Shown: positions 23,367-32,892 of the stretch, in pieces
Layout: every line of letters starts with the position of its first letter
Numbering within the stretch: position 1 is the first letter of the stretch
Program-made: the position numbers and the translations under genes
Assembly (NCBI RefSeq): GCF_024298965.1
Contig: NZ_CP085193.1
Location: 5,642,001 to 5,706,000, forward strand
Direction: 5' to 3'
Origin: Streptomyces rapamycinicus NRRL 5491
Lineage (GTDB): Bacteria > Actinomycetota > Actinomycetes > Streptomycetales > Streptomycetaceae
Length of the DNA stretch: 64,000 nt
The notes under the pieces: model-generated
What the model was told of the DNA's origin: nothing
The model's input: only the letters and a program-made list of their open reading frames with translations
Database searches by the model: none

Positions 23367-26300
23367 GTTCCCTTCACACGGACGACGCACTCACGGTCGA
23401 CGTTGCGCATCGACTGTGCCGTCTCCCATATGCCGCCCTGCTTGCCGAAGTCGGTCAGGAGCGCCGTGTACGACCGTCCCTGGGACTGGTAGTAGAGGCG
23501 GCCGCCCTCGCCACGCGCGCTCCGGGCCTCCTGCTGCCAGGTCTCGATCAGATGGTCGAGCTCTTCTGCCGCGGCATCGGCTTCCTCGAGGTCGGCTCGT
23601 CGCACGTGATCCACGATGAGGTCACGGATCCGCGCGATTCCGTCCGCATGGTCGAGGATGTCCCCCGCTTTGTCCTCCGCGTTCAGGCCGAGACCGTGCC
23701 GGACGAGGATGGTGAGCACTGCGTGCAGGGCACGGTTACGCGAGGGCAAGGACCACGGCGTGACGCTGGTGGGTTCCACGTGCCGGTAGAGCGCACGGTG
23801 GTAGACACCGAACGACTCGTAGTGGGAACGGTCCCGTGGTTTGGTCGAGCGGAAGAGCGTGACGATCAGACCTGGTACATCACGACGGCCGACGCGGCTG
23901 GTGGCCTGAATGTATTCGGAGGTCGTCTTGGGTTGTCCGTTCATGACCATGAGGCCGAGCCGCGGCACGTCGACACCCACGGAGAGCATGTTGGTCGTGG
24001 CGAGGAAGGAGACGCTGCCGCGTTCCTTGAATTTCTTGCCCAGGCGCTCGAGCAGTCGTGGTTGAGCGGCGCGCGGGATGTTGCTGGTGAGCTCGACGAC
24101 CGAGTCGTCGTCGAGCCTGCGACGCCGCGTGGCGTCCATCGTCAGATGTTCGAGACGTGCAGGGATGTCGTCCCGGGCGATCGTGACGGTTCGGCCGAGC
24201 TCCCGCAGACTGTTGTGGTAGGCGACCGTGGTCCAGTAGGCGTCGCGGAGGGTGTCGTCGTCGCAGATATCCTTCGGTGCCTGCAAGGCCGCGGCACCCA
24301 CGTGAACCGTCGAGGTCGAGGCGGTGTGCCCCTGAGCCATGACGCCCACGTACAGACGTCCCGGTTTGTCCTCGTCCGGCGAGGCGAAGTACGACTGGCC
24401 CGCCGCAAGCCCCGACGGAGGGAACAGCTGCGCGGGCCGGCCGTAGAGGCCACGAATCTGGTCCTGGGAACGCCGGATGGTCGCCGTCGAAGCGATGACC
24501 TTCGGCACGGTGCCGCGCCAGGCGCAAAGTTCGAGGATGGCGGTCTCGTACAGACCGACGGTCGTTCCCAAGGGGCCGGCGAGCAGATGGAGCTCGTCCT
24601 GAATCACCAGGGAGGGAGCGCGCCTGCCATCTTTTCCGAACAGGTTGCCCGCCCTGGGCTCCCACGCGAGTCGCGCGAATTTGTCCACCGTGCCGAGGAC
24701 GAACGTCGGGGGTTGCTGATAGATCTGCTCGTCCACCACGGAGACCGGAAGCCGTTCATGGAAGGAGCAGTTGTCGCGCGGGCAGAAGAACGACGTGGTG
24801 ACGCCGTCGGCCTTGATGCCGAAATCTCGGTCGTGCCCCGGTCGTTCGGGAACGATCTCGGTACCGCACCACGGGCAGCGTTCCAGGAGAAACCGATCGT
24901 CGGGCTCGCTCATCTGCTTCAGAGTGGCGAGTTCGTCCTCCGCGTCGGAGATTTTGTTCGGCGTCGTCTCCTTGCCCACCCACAGACCGATGGAGATGGG
25001 CTCCTGTCCGAGATCGTGGGGCAGTGCTCCGTCGTTGCCCCGCCTGATGTATTCCAGGGCGCAGATGGCCGTCGCCGTCCGCTGGAACTGCTGTGTGGTG
25101 AGCAGACTCAGCGTGTAGCGGCTCAGAACGGCCGTGCCGCCCCCGTCGGCGCCGAACCGCAGGCGACGCCAGAGGATCTCGAAGCAGGCGGTGAGGAGGT
25201 AGGCCTCCGTCTTGCCTCCACCTGTGGGGAACCAGATGAGGTCGACCGTCTTCCTATCCTCATGCTCGGGTTTCATCAAGCTCTCGACGACGAGCAGGAA
25301 GTAGGCGAGCTGGAACGGATGCCAGGCGTAGTCCTCATCGGGTTCGGTCAGCTCGAGTACGTCGCCGTCCCGGCGGCGCCTGCGGCCGGCGAGCTCCGGG
25401 CGGCTGTGGAGCATCTGCAGCGCCATGGCTCGGTTGGCGAGCCGGAAGGCGGCGCGTGCTGCCTCTCCCGACGGGGTCGGCGCGGTGAGCACCTCCACCC
25501 CTGATGTCATGCGGTCGAGCGTGGTCTTGACGCGGTTTAGGATCCGTACGGCGGGTGCGGCGGCCCAGGAAGGCAAGTTCGTTGCCTGCGCCCGCTGTGT
25601 ATCGAACCACTCGCGATAGCCCAGGACGAAGGCATCCAGCCCTGCCCGGAGCTCGTCTGCCGAAAGTTCGGGCCGGGACAGGTGCTTGAGATTGAGCACC
25701 AGAAGGTCCTTGGGCCCGTCGGGCTTGATGTGTGCCACCACCTGCCGCGGCATGACCTGTGCTCGCACTGTGGTGACCTTGTCCTGCTCGGTCCCGTCAT
25801 CCCATTCGACGGCACAGCCATGACCCACGGCTCGCGTCACGACGTCCCGGTACTGGACGCGGAGCTCCTGTTCCTCCTGGTCGCGGCTGTTGAGGCGGGT
25901 GCTCGGATACTCGCGGATCCTGCCCTCGATCGTTGTCGCCTCGACACCGACCTGGAAGAGCATCAGGTCCCGGTCCTTGTGAGGGCTCTCCTCCTCCTCA
26001 TGCGCGTTGGCGAGTACACAGGTGACGAGATGCCCCTCCGCGAACGGCCGCCAACGGACGTGGAGACGACCGTGCCCGTCCAGAACGGAGATCGGTTCCC
26101 TCTCCTCCACGGTCACGGTCGACTTCGTGGCGAGCCGCGGTTGGCGTTGCCAACTGCGCCGACCACCTTCGCGATGTGTGACGTAGCGCGACGCGTCGCA
26201 CCTCACCTCGATGCTCCGGGCATCGGTGAAGAAGGAGAAGCCGAGCGACGACGGAAGCCACGCGTTCGCCTCGGCCACGGGATCGTCGGCGAAGCCGTCC

Positions 26301-26527
26301 TCCTCTCCGCCGCCGGCCGCCGTCTCGTTGGTCTCCTGTTCGCCGTCCTCCTGTGAGTGCTCCAGCAAGGAGGCCCCGCGCGGATACAACGTCCCCATGA
26401 GGTAGCGACGGTCCGGGGGATCGACGAGGGTCTCGTCCTCGCCGACGGCCGGGCCGACCAACTGCCGGCGGAGGTACGCCACGAACTCGTCGCGGTGTGC
26501 GGAGAGCCGCGATCCGGCGTCGTTCAC
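23363..26527 (-). CDS. drmA: DrmA-like superfamily II helicase
   Basis: Large helicase of 1054 residues resembling DrmA of DISARM. Walker A is FPTGGGKTEAYLL (about residue 432), Walker B is IQDELHLLAGP (about 645), and the helicase C motif is QATSRVGRRD (about 879). A four-Cys segment CPWCGTEI...FFCPRDNCSF (about 530-590) and the GTVDKFARLAWEP block before Walker B are features of this family. The N-terminal 400 residues are the long non-helicase domain. The GTG at 26527 overlaps the stop of the NERD-helicase gene (GTGA). It is followed directly by the DrmB-like gene, the conserved DISARM core order. No DrmC (phospholipase-D nuclease) gene lies in the window. Confidence 0.88.
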   Translation of the reverse strand: MNDAGSRLSAHRDEFVAYLRRQLVGPAVGEDETLVDPPDRRYLMGTLYPRGASLLEHSQEDGEQETNETAAGGGEEDGFADDPVAEANAWLPSSLGFSFFTDARSIEVRCDASRYVTHREGGRRSWQRQPRLATKSTVTVEEREPISVLDGHGRLHVRWRPFAEGHLVTCVLANAHEEEESPHKDRDLMLFQVGVEATTIEGRIREYPSTRLNSRDQEEQELRVQYRDVVTRAVGHGCAVEWDDGTEQDKVTTVRAQVMPRQVVAHIKPDGPKDLLVLNLKHLSRPELSADELRAGLDAFVLGYREWFDTQRAQATNLPSWAAAPAVRILNRVKTTLDRMTSGVEVLTAPTPSGEAARAAFRLANRAMALQMLHSRPELAGRRRRRDGDVLELTEPDEDYAWHPFQLAYFLLVVESLMKPEHEDRKTVDLIWFPTGGGKTEAYLLTACFEILWRRLRFGADGGGTAVLSRYTLSLLTTQQFQRTATAICALEYIRRGNDGALPHDLGQEPISIGLWVGKETTPNKISDAEDELATLKQMSEPDDRFLLERCPWCGTEIVPERPGHDRDFGIKADGVTTSFFCPRDNCSFHERLPVSVVDEQIYQQPPTFVLGTVDKFARLAWEPRAGNLFGKDGRRAPSLVIQDELHLLAGPLGTTVGLYETAILELCAWRGTVPKVIASTATIRRSQDQIRGLYGRPAQLFPPSGLAAGQSYFASPDEDKPGRLYVGVMAQGHTASTSTVHVGAAALQAPKDICDDDTLRDAYWTTVAYHNSLRELGRTVTIARDDIPARLEHLTMDATRRRRLDDDSVVELTSNIPRAAQPRLLERLGKKFKERGSVSFLATTNMLSVGVDVPRLGLMVMNGQPKTTSEYIQATSRVGRRDVPGLIVTLFRSTKPRDRSHYESFGVYHRALYRHVEPTSVTPWSLPSRNRALHAVLTILVRHGLGLNAEDKAGDILDHADGIARIRDLIVDHVRRADLEEADAAAEELDHLIETWQQEARSARGEGGRLYYQSQGRSYTALLTDFGKQGGIWETAQSMRNVDRECVVRVKGT

Positions 26528-28140
26528 TTGAGATGCCCCTGCCTCTTCAGTACGGCCATGCCCAGATCCTTCAAGGCCTGTTGGATGCCGGGACGGCAGG
26601 CGACCCAGAGCTGGGCGCGGGCCCTGGTCCAGGCCACGTAGAGCGCGTCGAGGCGGCCGTCGAGATGTCCGGGTTCGAGGTCTATCAGACAGACGACGTG
26701 GTTCTCATGACCCTTGAAGTCGGAGACTGACGACCAGGTGAGACGGTGCTTCGTGCGGTCGGTGCCGACGACGTCGGCGAATCGTTCGATCTTGGAAGCT
26801 CGCTGTGACAGACGGGCCGAGCTCGTCTGCCAGTCACCGGAAGCGGACAGCAGTGTGATGTCCCGCGGAGAGACCCCCTCCGCCACGAGTTCGTTCACAT
26901 AGGCATCGAGAACGGTGGCCTCGTCCTGGGCGTCCGGCACATCGGTGAAACGGACCGGCCTGCCCTCACCCGCGGAGGCGACGCCCAGGTCGGCCCCGGT
27001 GTACAAACGGACCTGGTTGACGATCTGCACGGTGTTGCGGCAGTTGCGCTTCATGGGGCCGTACACGGTGCCCAGCGGGCGCAGGTACTCCCAGGCATCG
27101 GGATCGTAACCGTCCGGCGTCAGTACCTGATTGTTCTGGTCCAGCATGAAGATCCATCGTCCCTCGGCGAGGCCGCCCGGGACCAGAGCCTCCAGGGTGT
27201 CGAGGCTCTCGAAGGTCATCAGATCCTGCGCCTCGTCCACGATCAGATGGTCGAAGACGCGACCCTGAACCTCGTCGAGGCGCTCGAAGGGCAGGACGGT
27301 GATCGCGTCGTCGTCGACGACACGCCGCAGATGGGTCGCCAGTGTGGCGCTCGCACACGTGAACAGGACACTGCCGTGGGCGGACTTGCGACGGGCCGCC
27401 TCGGCCGCGAGGAAGGTTTTGCCGGTGCCGGCGCCGCCGGTCCAGATGAGACGGGGGTTGGACTCCAACTCGTCGAGCCTGTCCAACTGTTCATTGGTGA
27501 GACGCTCGAAGACGACGTCGAGATGGGTCAGCCGGGACTGCAGGTTGGGCACACGGTCGAAGTCCGGGCGGATGGCCTCCAACATCTTCGTACGCAGGGC
27601 GGCGCGGACAGGGGTGCGGGCCCATCTGTTCCTCGTGAGCCAGAAGCGCGTGGCTCGTTCCATGCCCTGCGCCAGGCCGCGTCCGCCGGCGAACGCGGTG
27701 CTGCCGAGATATTGCTCGGGCTCGAACTCGGTCGTGCGTTGGATGTCGACGTCCGTGGTGATCACGAGGTATCCGCTCGGAACCCCGTGGTTCCTCAAGT
27801 CTCCGATCAGGGATCCGATCTTTTGTTCGAGTGCATGCATGCCGCCGCTGGCCTGAGCGAAAGGACTCTCTTTCGGCCCCTCCTCACGATCGGGCGGACC
27901 GTAGTACCACTTCCCGTCGCGCTGGTGGACCCGACCGCCTTTGACCTCGATGAAGAGCAGAATGTCGGGCATGATGACAACGAAGTCGATCTCACCGACG
28001 CGCTTCTTGTCGTGTCGGGGGAGGTGAACCGTGTGCAGGGCAACGCTCTGGTCGTCCGGAATCGCCTTGAGCGCCGCGAACACGCTGCGCTCGGCCCGGC
28101 TCTTGGTGCTGCTCGAGATCTCGCTCGGAATGATGCGCAT
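26524..28140 (-). CDS. NERD-domain nuclease fused to UvrD-like superfamily I helicase
   Basis: Protein of 538 residues, first gene of the leftward defence operon. The N-terminal NERD domain (about residues 14-110) has the nuclease-like core KRVGEIDFVVIMPDILLFIEVKGG (D and ExK). The SF1 helicase part has Walker A GGAGTGKTFLAAEAARR (about 230), Walker B LIVDEAQDLM, FMLDQNNQVLT, MKRNCRNTVQIV and the late motif DALYVAWTRARAQLW. NERD-helicases are common in defence islands and are thought to combine cutting and unwinding. The ATG at 28140 follows GGGGAGAG by about 4 nt. It diverges from the sigma-ATPase gene across 112 bp. Confidence 0.87.
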   Translation of the reverse strand: MRIIPSEISSSTKSRAERSVFAALKAIPDDQSVALHTVHLPRHDKKRVGEIDFVVIMPDILLFIEVKGGRVHQRDGKWYYGPPDREEGPKESPFAQASGGMHALEQKIGSLIGDLRNHGVPSGYLVITTDVDIQRTTEFEPEQYLGSTAFAGGRGLAQGMERATRFWLTRNRWARTPVRAALRTKMLEAIRPDFDRVPNLQSRLTHLDVVFERLTNEQLDRLDELESNPRLIWTGGAGTGKTFLAAEAARRKSAHGSVLFTCASATLATHLRRVVDDDAITVLPFERLDEVQGRVFDHLIVDEAQDLMTFESLDTLEALVPGGLAEGRWIFMLDQNNQVLTPDGYDPDAWEYLRPLGTVYGPMKRNCRNTVQIVNQVRLYTGADLGVASAGEGRPVRFTDVPDAQDEATVLDAYVNELVAEGVSPRDITLLSASGDWQTSSARLSQRASKIERFADVVGTDRTKHRLTWSSVSDFKGHENHVVCLIDLEPGHLDGRLDALYVAWTRARAQLWVACRPGIQQALKDLGMAVLKRQGHLK

Positions 28141-28252
28141 CCACTCTCCCCATGATGATGCCGACGCGATTTCAAAATACCCACTGATGGATCAACCGAG
28201 CGCACCCCCCGGCCGGCATGTGCTGGCAGCAACAGCCGGTGAGTGATGGACT
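28141..28252. promoter_or_regulatory. 112-bp divergent control region of the defence island
   Basis: This is the only non-coding gap between the leftward four-gene operon and the rightward sigma-ATPase operon, so both promoters must lie here or inside the first genes. Its sequence is A/T richer than the surroundings (atttcaaaatac around 28171). A -35/-10 pair could not be fixed with confidence. The sigma-factor part of the neighbouring fusion protein might read these promoters, which is inference. Confidence 0.45.
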
Positions 28253-31200
28253 ATGCGGGCACAGGGACAGAGCGCGGGGGGCGTGATGGCGACGGAGCGG
28301 AACGGTGCCTTCGGCAGGGGGCCGAATGACGCTGGTTGGGAACTGCTGATCGGCCTCATGCGCCGGTTCACCGCCGAAGGACTTGAACGCCGTAGGGCTC
28401 TGCGGCAGGTGATGAGGGCGGCGCGCCTCGACGCGGAGGAGACCCAGGCCCTCTACGAGGCCGTGATAGCGGCCGAGTGTAACGAGGAGGAGCTCGAAGA
28501 GGAAGAAGACGTTCCGCGTAGTGCGAACCCCGACGACGGTGCCGGCCACGACGAGGATCCCGACGAGGTTGTCGACGACCTGGATTCCGCCGAGGACGAC
28601 CTGAATTCCCTTGATGAGGAAGAGGTTGTTCCGGATTTCGAGTCGCTTCGGGGCACGGTGCGTGTGGACGACATGGACGCGGCGCGGCGCACCGCCCGGG
28701 ACCTGCTGCAGGTCGATCGGAAGCGGGTGAACCCGCATCGGCGCCTGCTGACCGCCGAGGAGGAAGTGGGGCTCTGTCTCTTGTTCCGGGGCGCGGAAGG
28801 GCCCTCGGCCTCGTTAGCCGACGACTACGTGGCGACGCTTCCGCGAAACGGCGAGGCGCACCGGGCCTTCTCCGCGATGGTGGTCCACAATCAGCGTCTC
28901 GTTCACAAGATCCTGCAGAGTATGGGATGGGCAGGCCGCCCCATGTACGAGGATCTCGCGCAGCACGGCATGATCGGGCTCATGCGTGCCGTGGAGAAGT
29001 TCGATGTCTCCATGGGGTGCAAGTTCTCGACCTACGCCACCTGGTGGATTCGCCAGCACATCAGTCGCGCTGTGATGAACGAAGGGTCGGCTATTCGCCT
29101 CCCGGTGCACATCTGGACCGATGTGGACAAACTACGGAGGAAGGAGCGGGAGTTTTTCGACCAGGGCAGAAATCCCAACGTGGACGACCTTGCCCTGGCA
29201 TCCGGGCTCAGTCCCGTAAAGGTGATGGAGTACTTGCGGCTGGGACGTCGGGCGGTTCTGTCGCTCGACCAGCCCGTCGGCGAGAACGTCACCCTCGGAG
29301 AACTGATAGTCGATGCCATTCGGCCGATTCCGGGTCCGGAACAGGTGCTGCGATCCGCGTTCGAGCGCGAGGAGCTGTACCAGTTCTTCGACGCATGCTC
29401 CTTCACGGCCAGAGTTCGGAAGATTCTTCTGCTGCGATTCGGTTTCGTCGACGGCACATCCTGGACGCTGGACCAGATCGGCCTGAAATTCGGGATCTCA
29501 CGCGAACGTATTCGACAGATCGAGAAGAAGGCGCTGAAGAATCTGAGGACCCACCTGGGCTTGGAGTCCGACGACACCGACGCCGAACCTCGGCATTCGA
29601 AGGCCGCTCGACAGATCGCTCAGGAGACCGCTGACGCGACTACGCGGCGCGGAGGCCCCGAGAGACGCGACAATACGGAGGCCGGTGAGTCGCCGCCGGA
29701 CGAGAGCGTCGGCACGCCCATGACGGAGAGCGGTTCCAACGGGAGAGAGGGAACGGTGACCTCGCAGGGAAACGGGTTCGGTCGATGGCTGGCCGAGCGG
29801 ATGCGGGAAATCGGGATGGACGAGAGCCAACTGGCGGACCGTCTGGGGGTGACGCGAGCGCCCATCGACGGGTGGCTCGACGATCGCTCCGTGCCTCGGC
29901 CGGAGCTCTTGGCCAAGGTGCGCGGGATCTTGGGAGCGGAGGACGACGCAGGGCGGGAACCCGAGGTCGGGCCCGACCGACAGGACGAACCCGCGGAGAC
30001 ACCGGCCGTGTGGTACCACCGCCCCGGACACAAGGACGGCGGGCGGGAATTCGGCAACGCGGCGGCCTTCGCCTTCGAGGCCGACCTTGAGGTCCTGGCC
30101 CGTGAGGCCACCCAGAACAGCCTGGACGAGCGCCGCAGGACGAACGACGACCCGGTCAGGGTCCGGTACACCCTGCATGAGTTGACCGGCGAACCCCTCG
30201 CCCGGTTCCGCACGGCGATCCGCTGGGACGACATCCGTCCGCACTACGAGGCGGCCGCCGCGCAGGACCAGAAGGTCGGACGCCTGATCGGCGCGGGTTT
30301 GCGGGAGATGGGCGAACGGCAGCGTCTGATCCTCCTCCGGATCGACGACTACAACGCCAATGGGCTCACCGGTGACGACTACGAGGACGGCCGGTTCGCC
30401 GCAGTGGTACGGCGCCAACTCGACAGCCACAAATCGGATCCGACGGCCGGCGGTTCCTACGGCCTCGGGAAGGCCACGCTCTGGGCGACCAGCAGACTGG
30501 GGCTCGTCCTCATGAACTCCACACTCTCCGAGTCGCACGAGGGGCACACCCGGCGGCGGGTGATCGGCCGCCTCGATCTGCCCTGGCGGGAAGTGGGGGG
30601 CAGAAGGTTCGCCGGTCCCGCTTGGCTGGGCCGGCCGGACACCGAGGCGGACAATGCGGAGGTCGTCCGTTCCTGGTGGGCGGACGAGGAGACGGTCGAG
30701 AACCTGTATCTGACCCGCGACGGCGATGACCCGGGTACGTCCTTCCTGATCGTCGGAGCGCATGACGTGGCCAGCCTCGCCGGAGCCGGTCAGGGTCAGG
30801 ATGGCGATGCCGGCGACGACGAGGACAGCCTGGAGCGCATGCACCAGAGGTTGGTCCGCGCCCTCGGACGCAACTTCTGGGCCGCGATGACAACAGGAGG
30901 AGGCCGCGGGCCACTGCTGGAGGCATCGGTGCGGACGCTGCGCAATGGCGTGGAATACCTCGAGGAGGAGCGGGTCGAACCCCATGTGCATCAACCCGCG
31001 CGCTCGCGCGCTCTTCAGGCCTTCCTGAGTGGCACCACGGTGGACCGCCTCACCGAGGCGGGACAGGTCGCCCTCGCCACCGTGTCGTTGAAGCTGCCCG
31101 AGAGGGACGGCCTCGCGGGAACGGCCGGCGAGCACAGAGCGGTGCTCCTCGTCACCGAGGCCACGGACGCCGACGGCAAGATCAACCAGGTGACGGCCAT

Positions 31201-31903
31201 GCGCGGCAATCGCATGACGGTCAAGACCAGTTGGGTGCCCGGTCTCCCCGTGGGAACCAACCCGTTCCAGGCAGTTCTGCTCGCCGGCCGGGCGGCGGGG
31301 GACGACGCGCCGTTCGCGGCTCAGGCCGAGGAGTTTCTGCGCTGCTCCGAGCCGCCGGAGCACAACAAGTGGAGCCAGACCGAGGAGCTGAGGATGCGCT
31401 ACTCGCCCTCGGCCCATCGCCGGATCGCGGCGTTGACGTCGGAGACCAACAAGGCCGTACACAAACTCGTGGCGATCCCCAAGGACCAGAAGCCGAGCGG
31501 CACAAGCAAGGTGAGCAAGCGGCTCAAGATCTCGGGCAAGTCCGCAGGTAAGGTCCCGGGGACGGTGACGCCCCCGAAACTGGACGACTTGGAGGCCGAG
31601 GTCGCCCCCTCCGGTGCATGGCAGATCACCGCCGCGGTCAAGGTGTCGCCCGGCGGGATCGAACCCTGGCGCATGAGTCCTGTCGCCAAGCTGGAGGTCC
31701 GTTCCGGCGCTCGGCCGGTGGTCAAGTGGGCGGAGCTCGTCGCTGTCAGCAACTGCGAGCTGACCGACGGGGTGCTGCATTTCGCGCCGGGGAGCCGTCG
31801 TGCCGTCTTCCGAGGCGTCACCGATGTGTCCACACATCCGGTGCGTGCCGCGCTGACGGGTCTCGTGGTGGAACTCCAGGAGAGCAAGGGAGGCGTGGCG
31901 TGA
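28253..31903 (+). CDS. Fusion of sigma-70 factor, XRE-like helix-turn-helix and GHKL (MutL/Hsp90/MORC-like) ATPase
   Basis: Protein of 1216 residues with an unusual domain order. Residues about 75-125 are strongly acidic. Region 1.2 of a primary-type sigma factor (HRRLLTAEEEVGLCLLF) is near 165, regions 2-3 (EDLAQHGMIGLMRAVEKFD, KFSTYATWWIRQHISRAV) at about 231-285, and region 4 (WTLDQIGLKFGISRERIRQIE) at about 405-430. An XRE-like helix-turn-helix (ADRLGVTRAPIDGWLDDRSV) is at about 510-560. The C-terminal half has GHKL boxes: EATQNSLDE (about 618, N box) and GGSYGLGKATLW (about 733, G box). The ATG at 28253 has a GGTGAG upstream; an ATG at 28286 is an alternative. It overlaps the next gene by 4 bp. 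The sigma part keeps the DNA- and core-binding motifs, so it may direct transcription under control of the ATPase domain. Confidence 0.88.
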   Translation: MRAQGQSAGGVMATERNGAFGRGPNDAGWELLIGLMRRFTAEGLERRRALRQVMRAARLDAEETQALYEAVIAAECNEEELEEEEDVPRSANPDDGAGHDEDPDEVVDDLDSAEDDLNSLDEEEVVPDFESLRGTVRVDDMDAARRTARDLLQVDRKRVNPHRRLLTAEEEVGLCLLFRGAEGPSASLADDYVATLPRNGEAHRAFSAMVVHNQRLVHKILQSMGWAGRPMYEDLAQHGMIGLMRAVEKFDVSMGCKFSTYATWWIRQHISRAVMNEGSAIRLPVHIWTDVDKLRRKEREFFDQGRNPNVDDLALASGLSPVKVMEYLRLGRRAVLSLDQPVGENVTLGELIVDAIRPIPGPEQVLRSAFEREELYQFFDACSFTARVRKILLLRFGFVDGTSWTLDQIGLKFGISRERIRQIEKKALKNLRTHLGLESDDTDAEPRHSKAARQIAQETADATTRRGGPERRDNTEAGESPPDESVGTPMTESGSNGREGTVTSQGNGFGRWLAERMREIGMDESQLADRLGVTRAPIDGWLDDRSVPRPELLAKVRGILGAEDDAGREPEVGPDRQDEPAETPAVWYHRPGHKDGGREFGNAAAFAFEADLEVLAREATQNSLDERRRTNDDPVRVRYTLHELTGEPLARFRTAIRWDDIRPHYEAAAAQDQKVGRLIGAGLREMGERQRLILLRIDDYNANGLTGDDYEDGRFAAVVRRQLDSHKSDPTAGGSYGLGKATLWATSRLGLVLMNSTLSESHEGHTRRRVIGRLDLPWREVGGRRFAGPAWLGRPDTEADNAEVVRSWWADEETVENLYLTRDGDDPGTSFLIVGAHDVASLAGAGQGQDGDAGDDEDSLERMHQRLVRALGRNFWAAMTTGGGRGPLLEASVRTLRNGVEYLEEERVEPHVHQPARSRALQAFLSGTTVDRLTEAGQVALATVSLKLPERDGLAGTAGEHRAVLLVTEATDADGKINQVTAMRGNRMTVKTSWVPGLPVGTNPFQAVLLAGRAAGDDAPFAAQAEEFLRCSEPPEHNKWSQTEELRMRYSPSAHRRIAALTSETNKAVHKLVAIPKDQKPSGTSKVSKRLKISGKSAGKVPGTVTPPKLDDLEAEVAPSGAWQITAAVKVSPGGIEPWRMSPVAKLEVRSGARPVVKWAELVAVSNCELTDGVLHFAPGSRRAVFRGVTDVSTHPVRAALTGLVVELQESKGGVA

Positions 31904-32892
31904 GGGTCTACCCGTACCCCCGACTGAGCGGCGCGGTGACCGCGCGTGTCACGGCCGTTCGGCTGCGCGGCCCCGGGGACGCCCGAGAGCAGTTGGACAC
32001 CCGGGGATACTCGGTGGTCGAGCAGGTCGTGGCACTCGGCAGGGCCGAGCGCGAGGACTGGCAGACGGCACGGCTCTCCTTGACCGCGACGGTGCCGGCT
32101 CATGAGATCGAGAAGAAGGGCCACTGGTCCGACGTCGCCGTTGTCGCCGTTCTGTCGGAGGGGGCCACCAACGCACGCACCGTCACCCGGTTGGAACCGG
32201 GTCCGGAAAGCGGCAGGGAGTGGACCGGGGAGATCGAACTCGACCGGGACGACCATCTCGACCGTGCGTCCCTCGTTGTGTACGTGGTGGCCACTGTAGG
32301 GGGAATAGCGGGTCGGATCATCGCCTCGACAGACCAGGAGTGGCTGGTCGACGTGACGGCCGGCGTCCCCCTCAGAGATCGCGAACTGGACGTCAGCACG
32401 GTCAGCTTCGCCCGTGGCTCCGAGTGGCTGCGGAGTTTCCGCGACGCCCCCTGGATCGTGGACACCTCGGGGCGGATGCCCACCGTCCGCCTGAACTCGG
32501 ATTTCGAGGGCCTCGTGGAGCTCGTGGAAGCCCAGGGCCCGAAGGTCGACAGCGTCGTGGGCGAGATGCTGCTGGCGCAGATGTGCGCCGATGTGTGGAC
32601 CGCGGTCTTCCACACCGCCATCGGCGATCTGGAGATCGAGGACGACGGGACTCCGCTCTTTCCCCCCGACTGGCGAGGTGCGGTTCTGCGGGAGATGCTC
32701 CCGGACGTCGTTCCCGGACGGTCGGTGGAGGACGCTCTCCGAGAGGTGTACATACAGCGCGCCGGCGAGGGAAGTTGGACGGATCTACAACCGCGCATCC
32801 AGTACGCGGCCGCACGTCGTGCCGACATCCCCAGGACGCTGGCCGCAACCGTCCGCGACATCGAACGACTCGACCAGGAGACGCACGCGTGA
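31900..32892 (+). CDS. Uncharacterised protein of the defence island (330 residues)
   Basis: No family recognised. It is soluble, with no signal peptide or membrane segment. The first half looks beta-rich (SGAVTARVTAVRLRGPGD, WQTARLSLTATVP, ASLVVYVVATVGG) and the second half is helical and acidic (VVGEMLLAQMCADVWTAVF, SVEDALREVYIQRAGEG, IPRTLAATVRDIERLDQ). The GTG at 31900 has GGGAGG 7 nt upstream and overlaps the stop of the sigma-ATPase gene. The stop in turn overlaps the start of the next gene, so the three are translated as a coupled unit. The tight coupling suggests it works with the ATPase, perhaps as an adaptor or subunit. Confidence 0.75.
   Translation: MRVYPYPRLSGAVTARVTAVRLRGPGDAREQLDTRGYSVVEQVVALGRAEREDWQTARLSLTATVPAHEIEKKGHWSDVAVVAVLSEGATNARTVTRLEPGPESGREWTGEIELDRDDHLDRASLVVYVVATVGGIAGRIIASTDQEWLVDVTAGVPLRDRELDVSTVSFARGSEWLRSFRDAPWIVDTSGRMPTVRLNSDFEGLVELVEAQGPKVDSVVGEMLLAQMCADVWTAVFHTAIGDLEIEDDGTPLFPPDWRGAVLREMLPDVVPGRSVEDALREVYIQRAGEGSWTDLQPRIQYAAARRADIPRTLAATVRDIERLDQETHA

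Noticed and set aside
23552..25504. Plus-strand frame (650 codons) opposite the DrmA-like gene
   Set aside because: Shadow of the helicase gene; no motifs.
29498..31837. Minus-strand frame (779 codons) opposite the sigma-ATPase gene
   Set aside because: Low-complexity product, no ribosome site, and the opposite frame has sigma and GHKL motifs.
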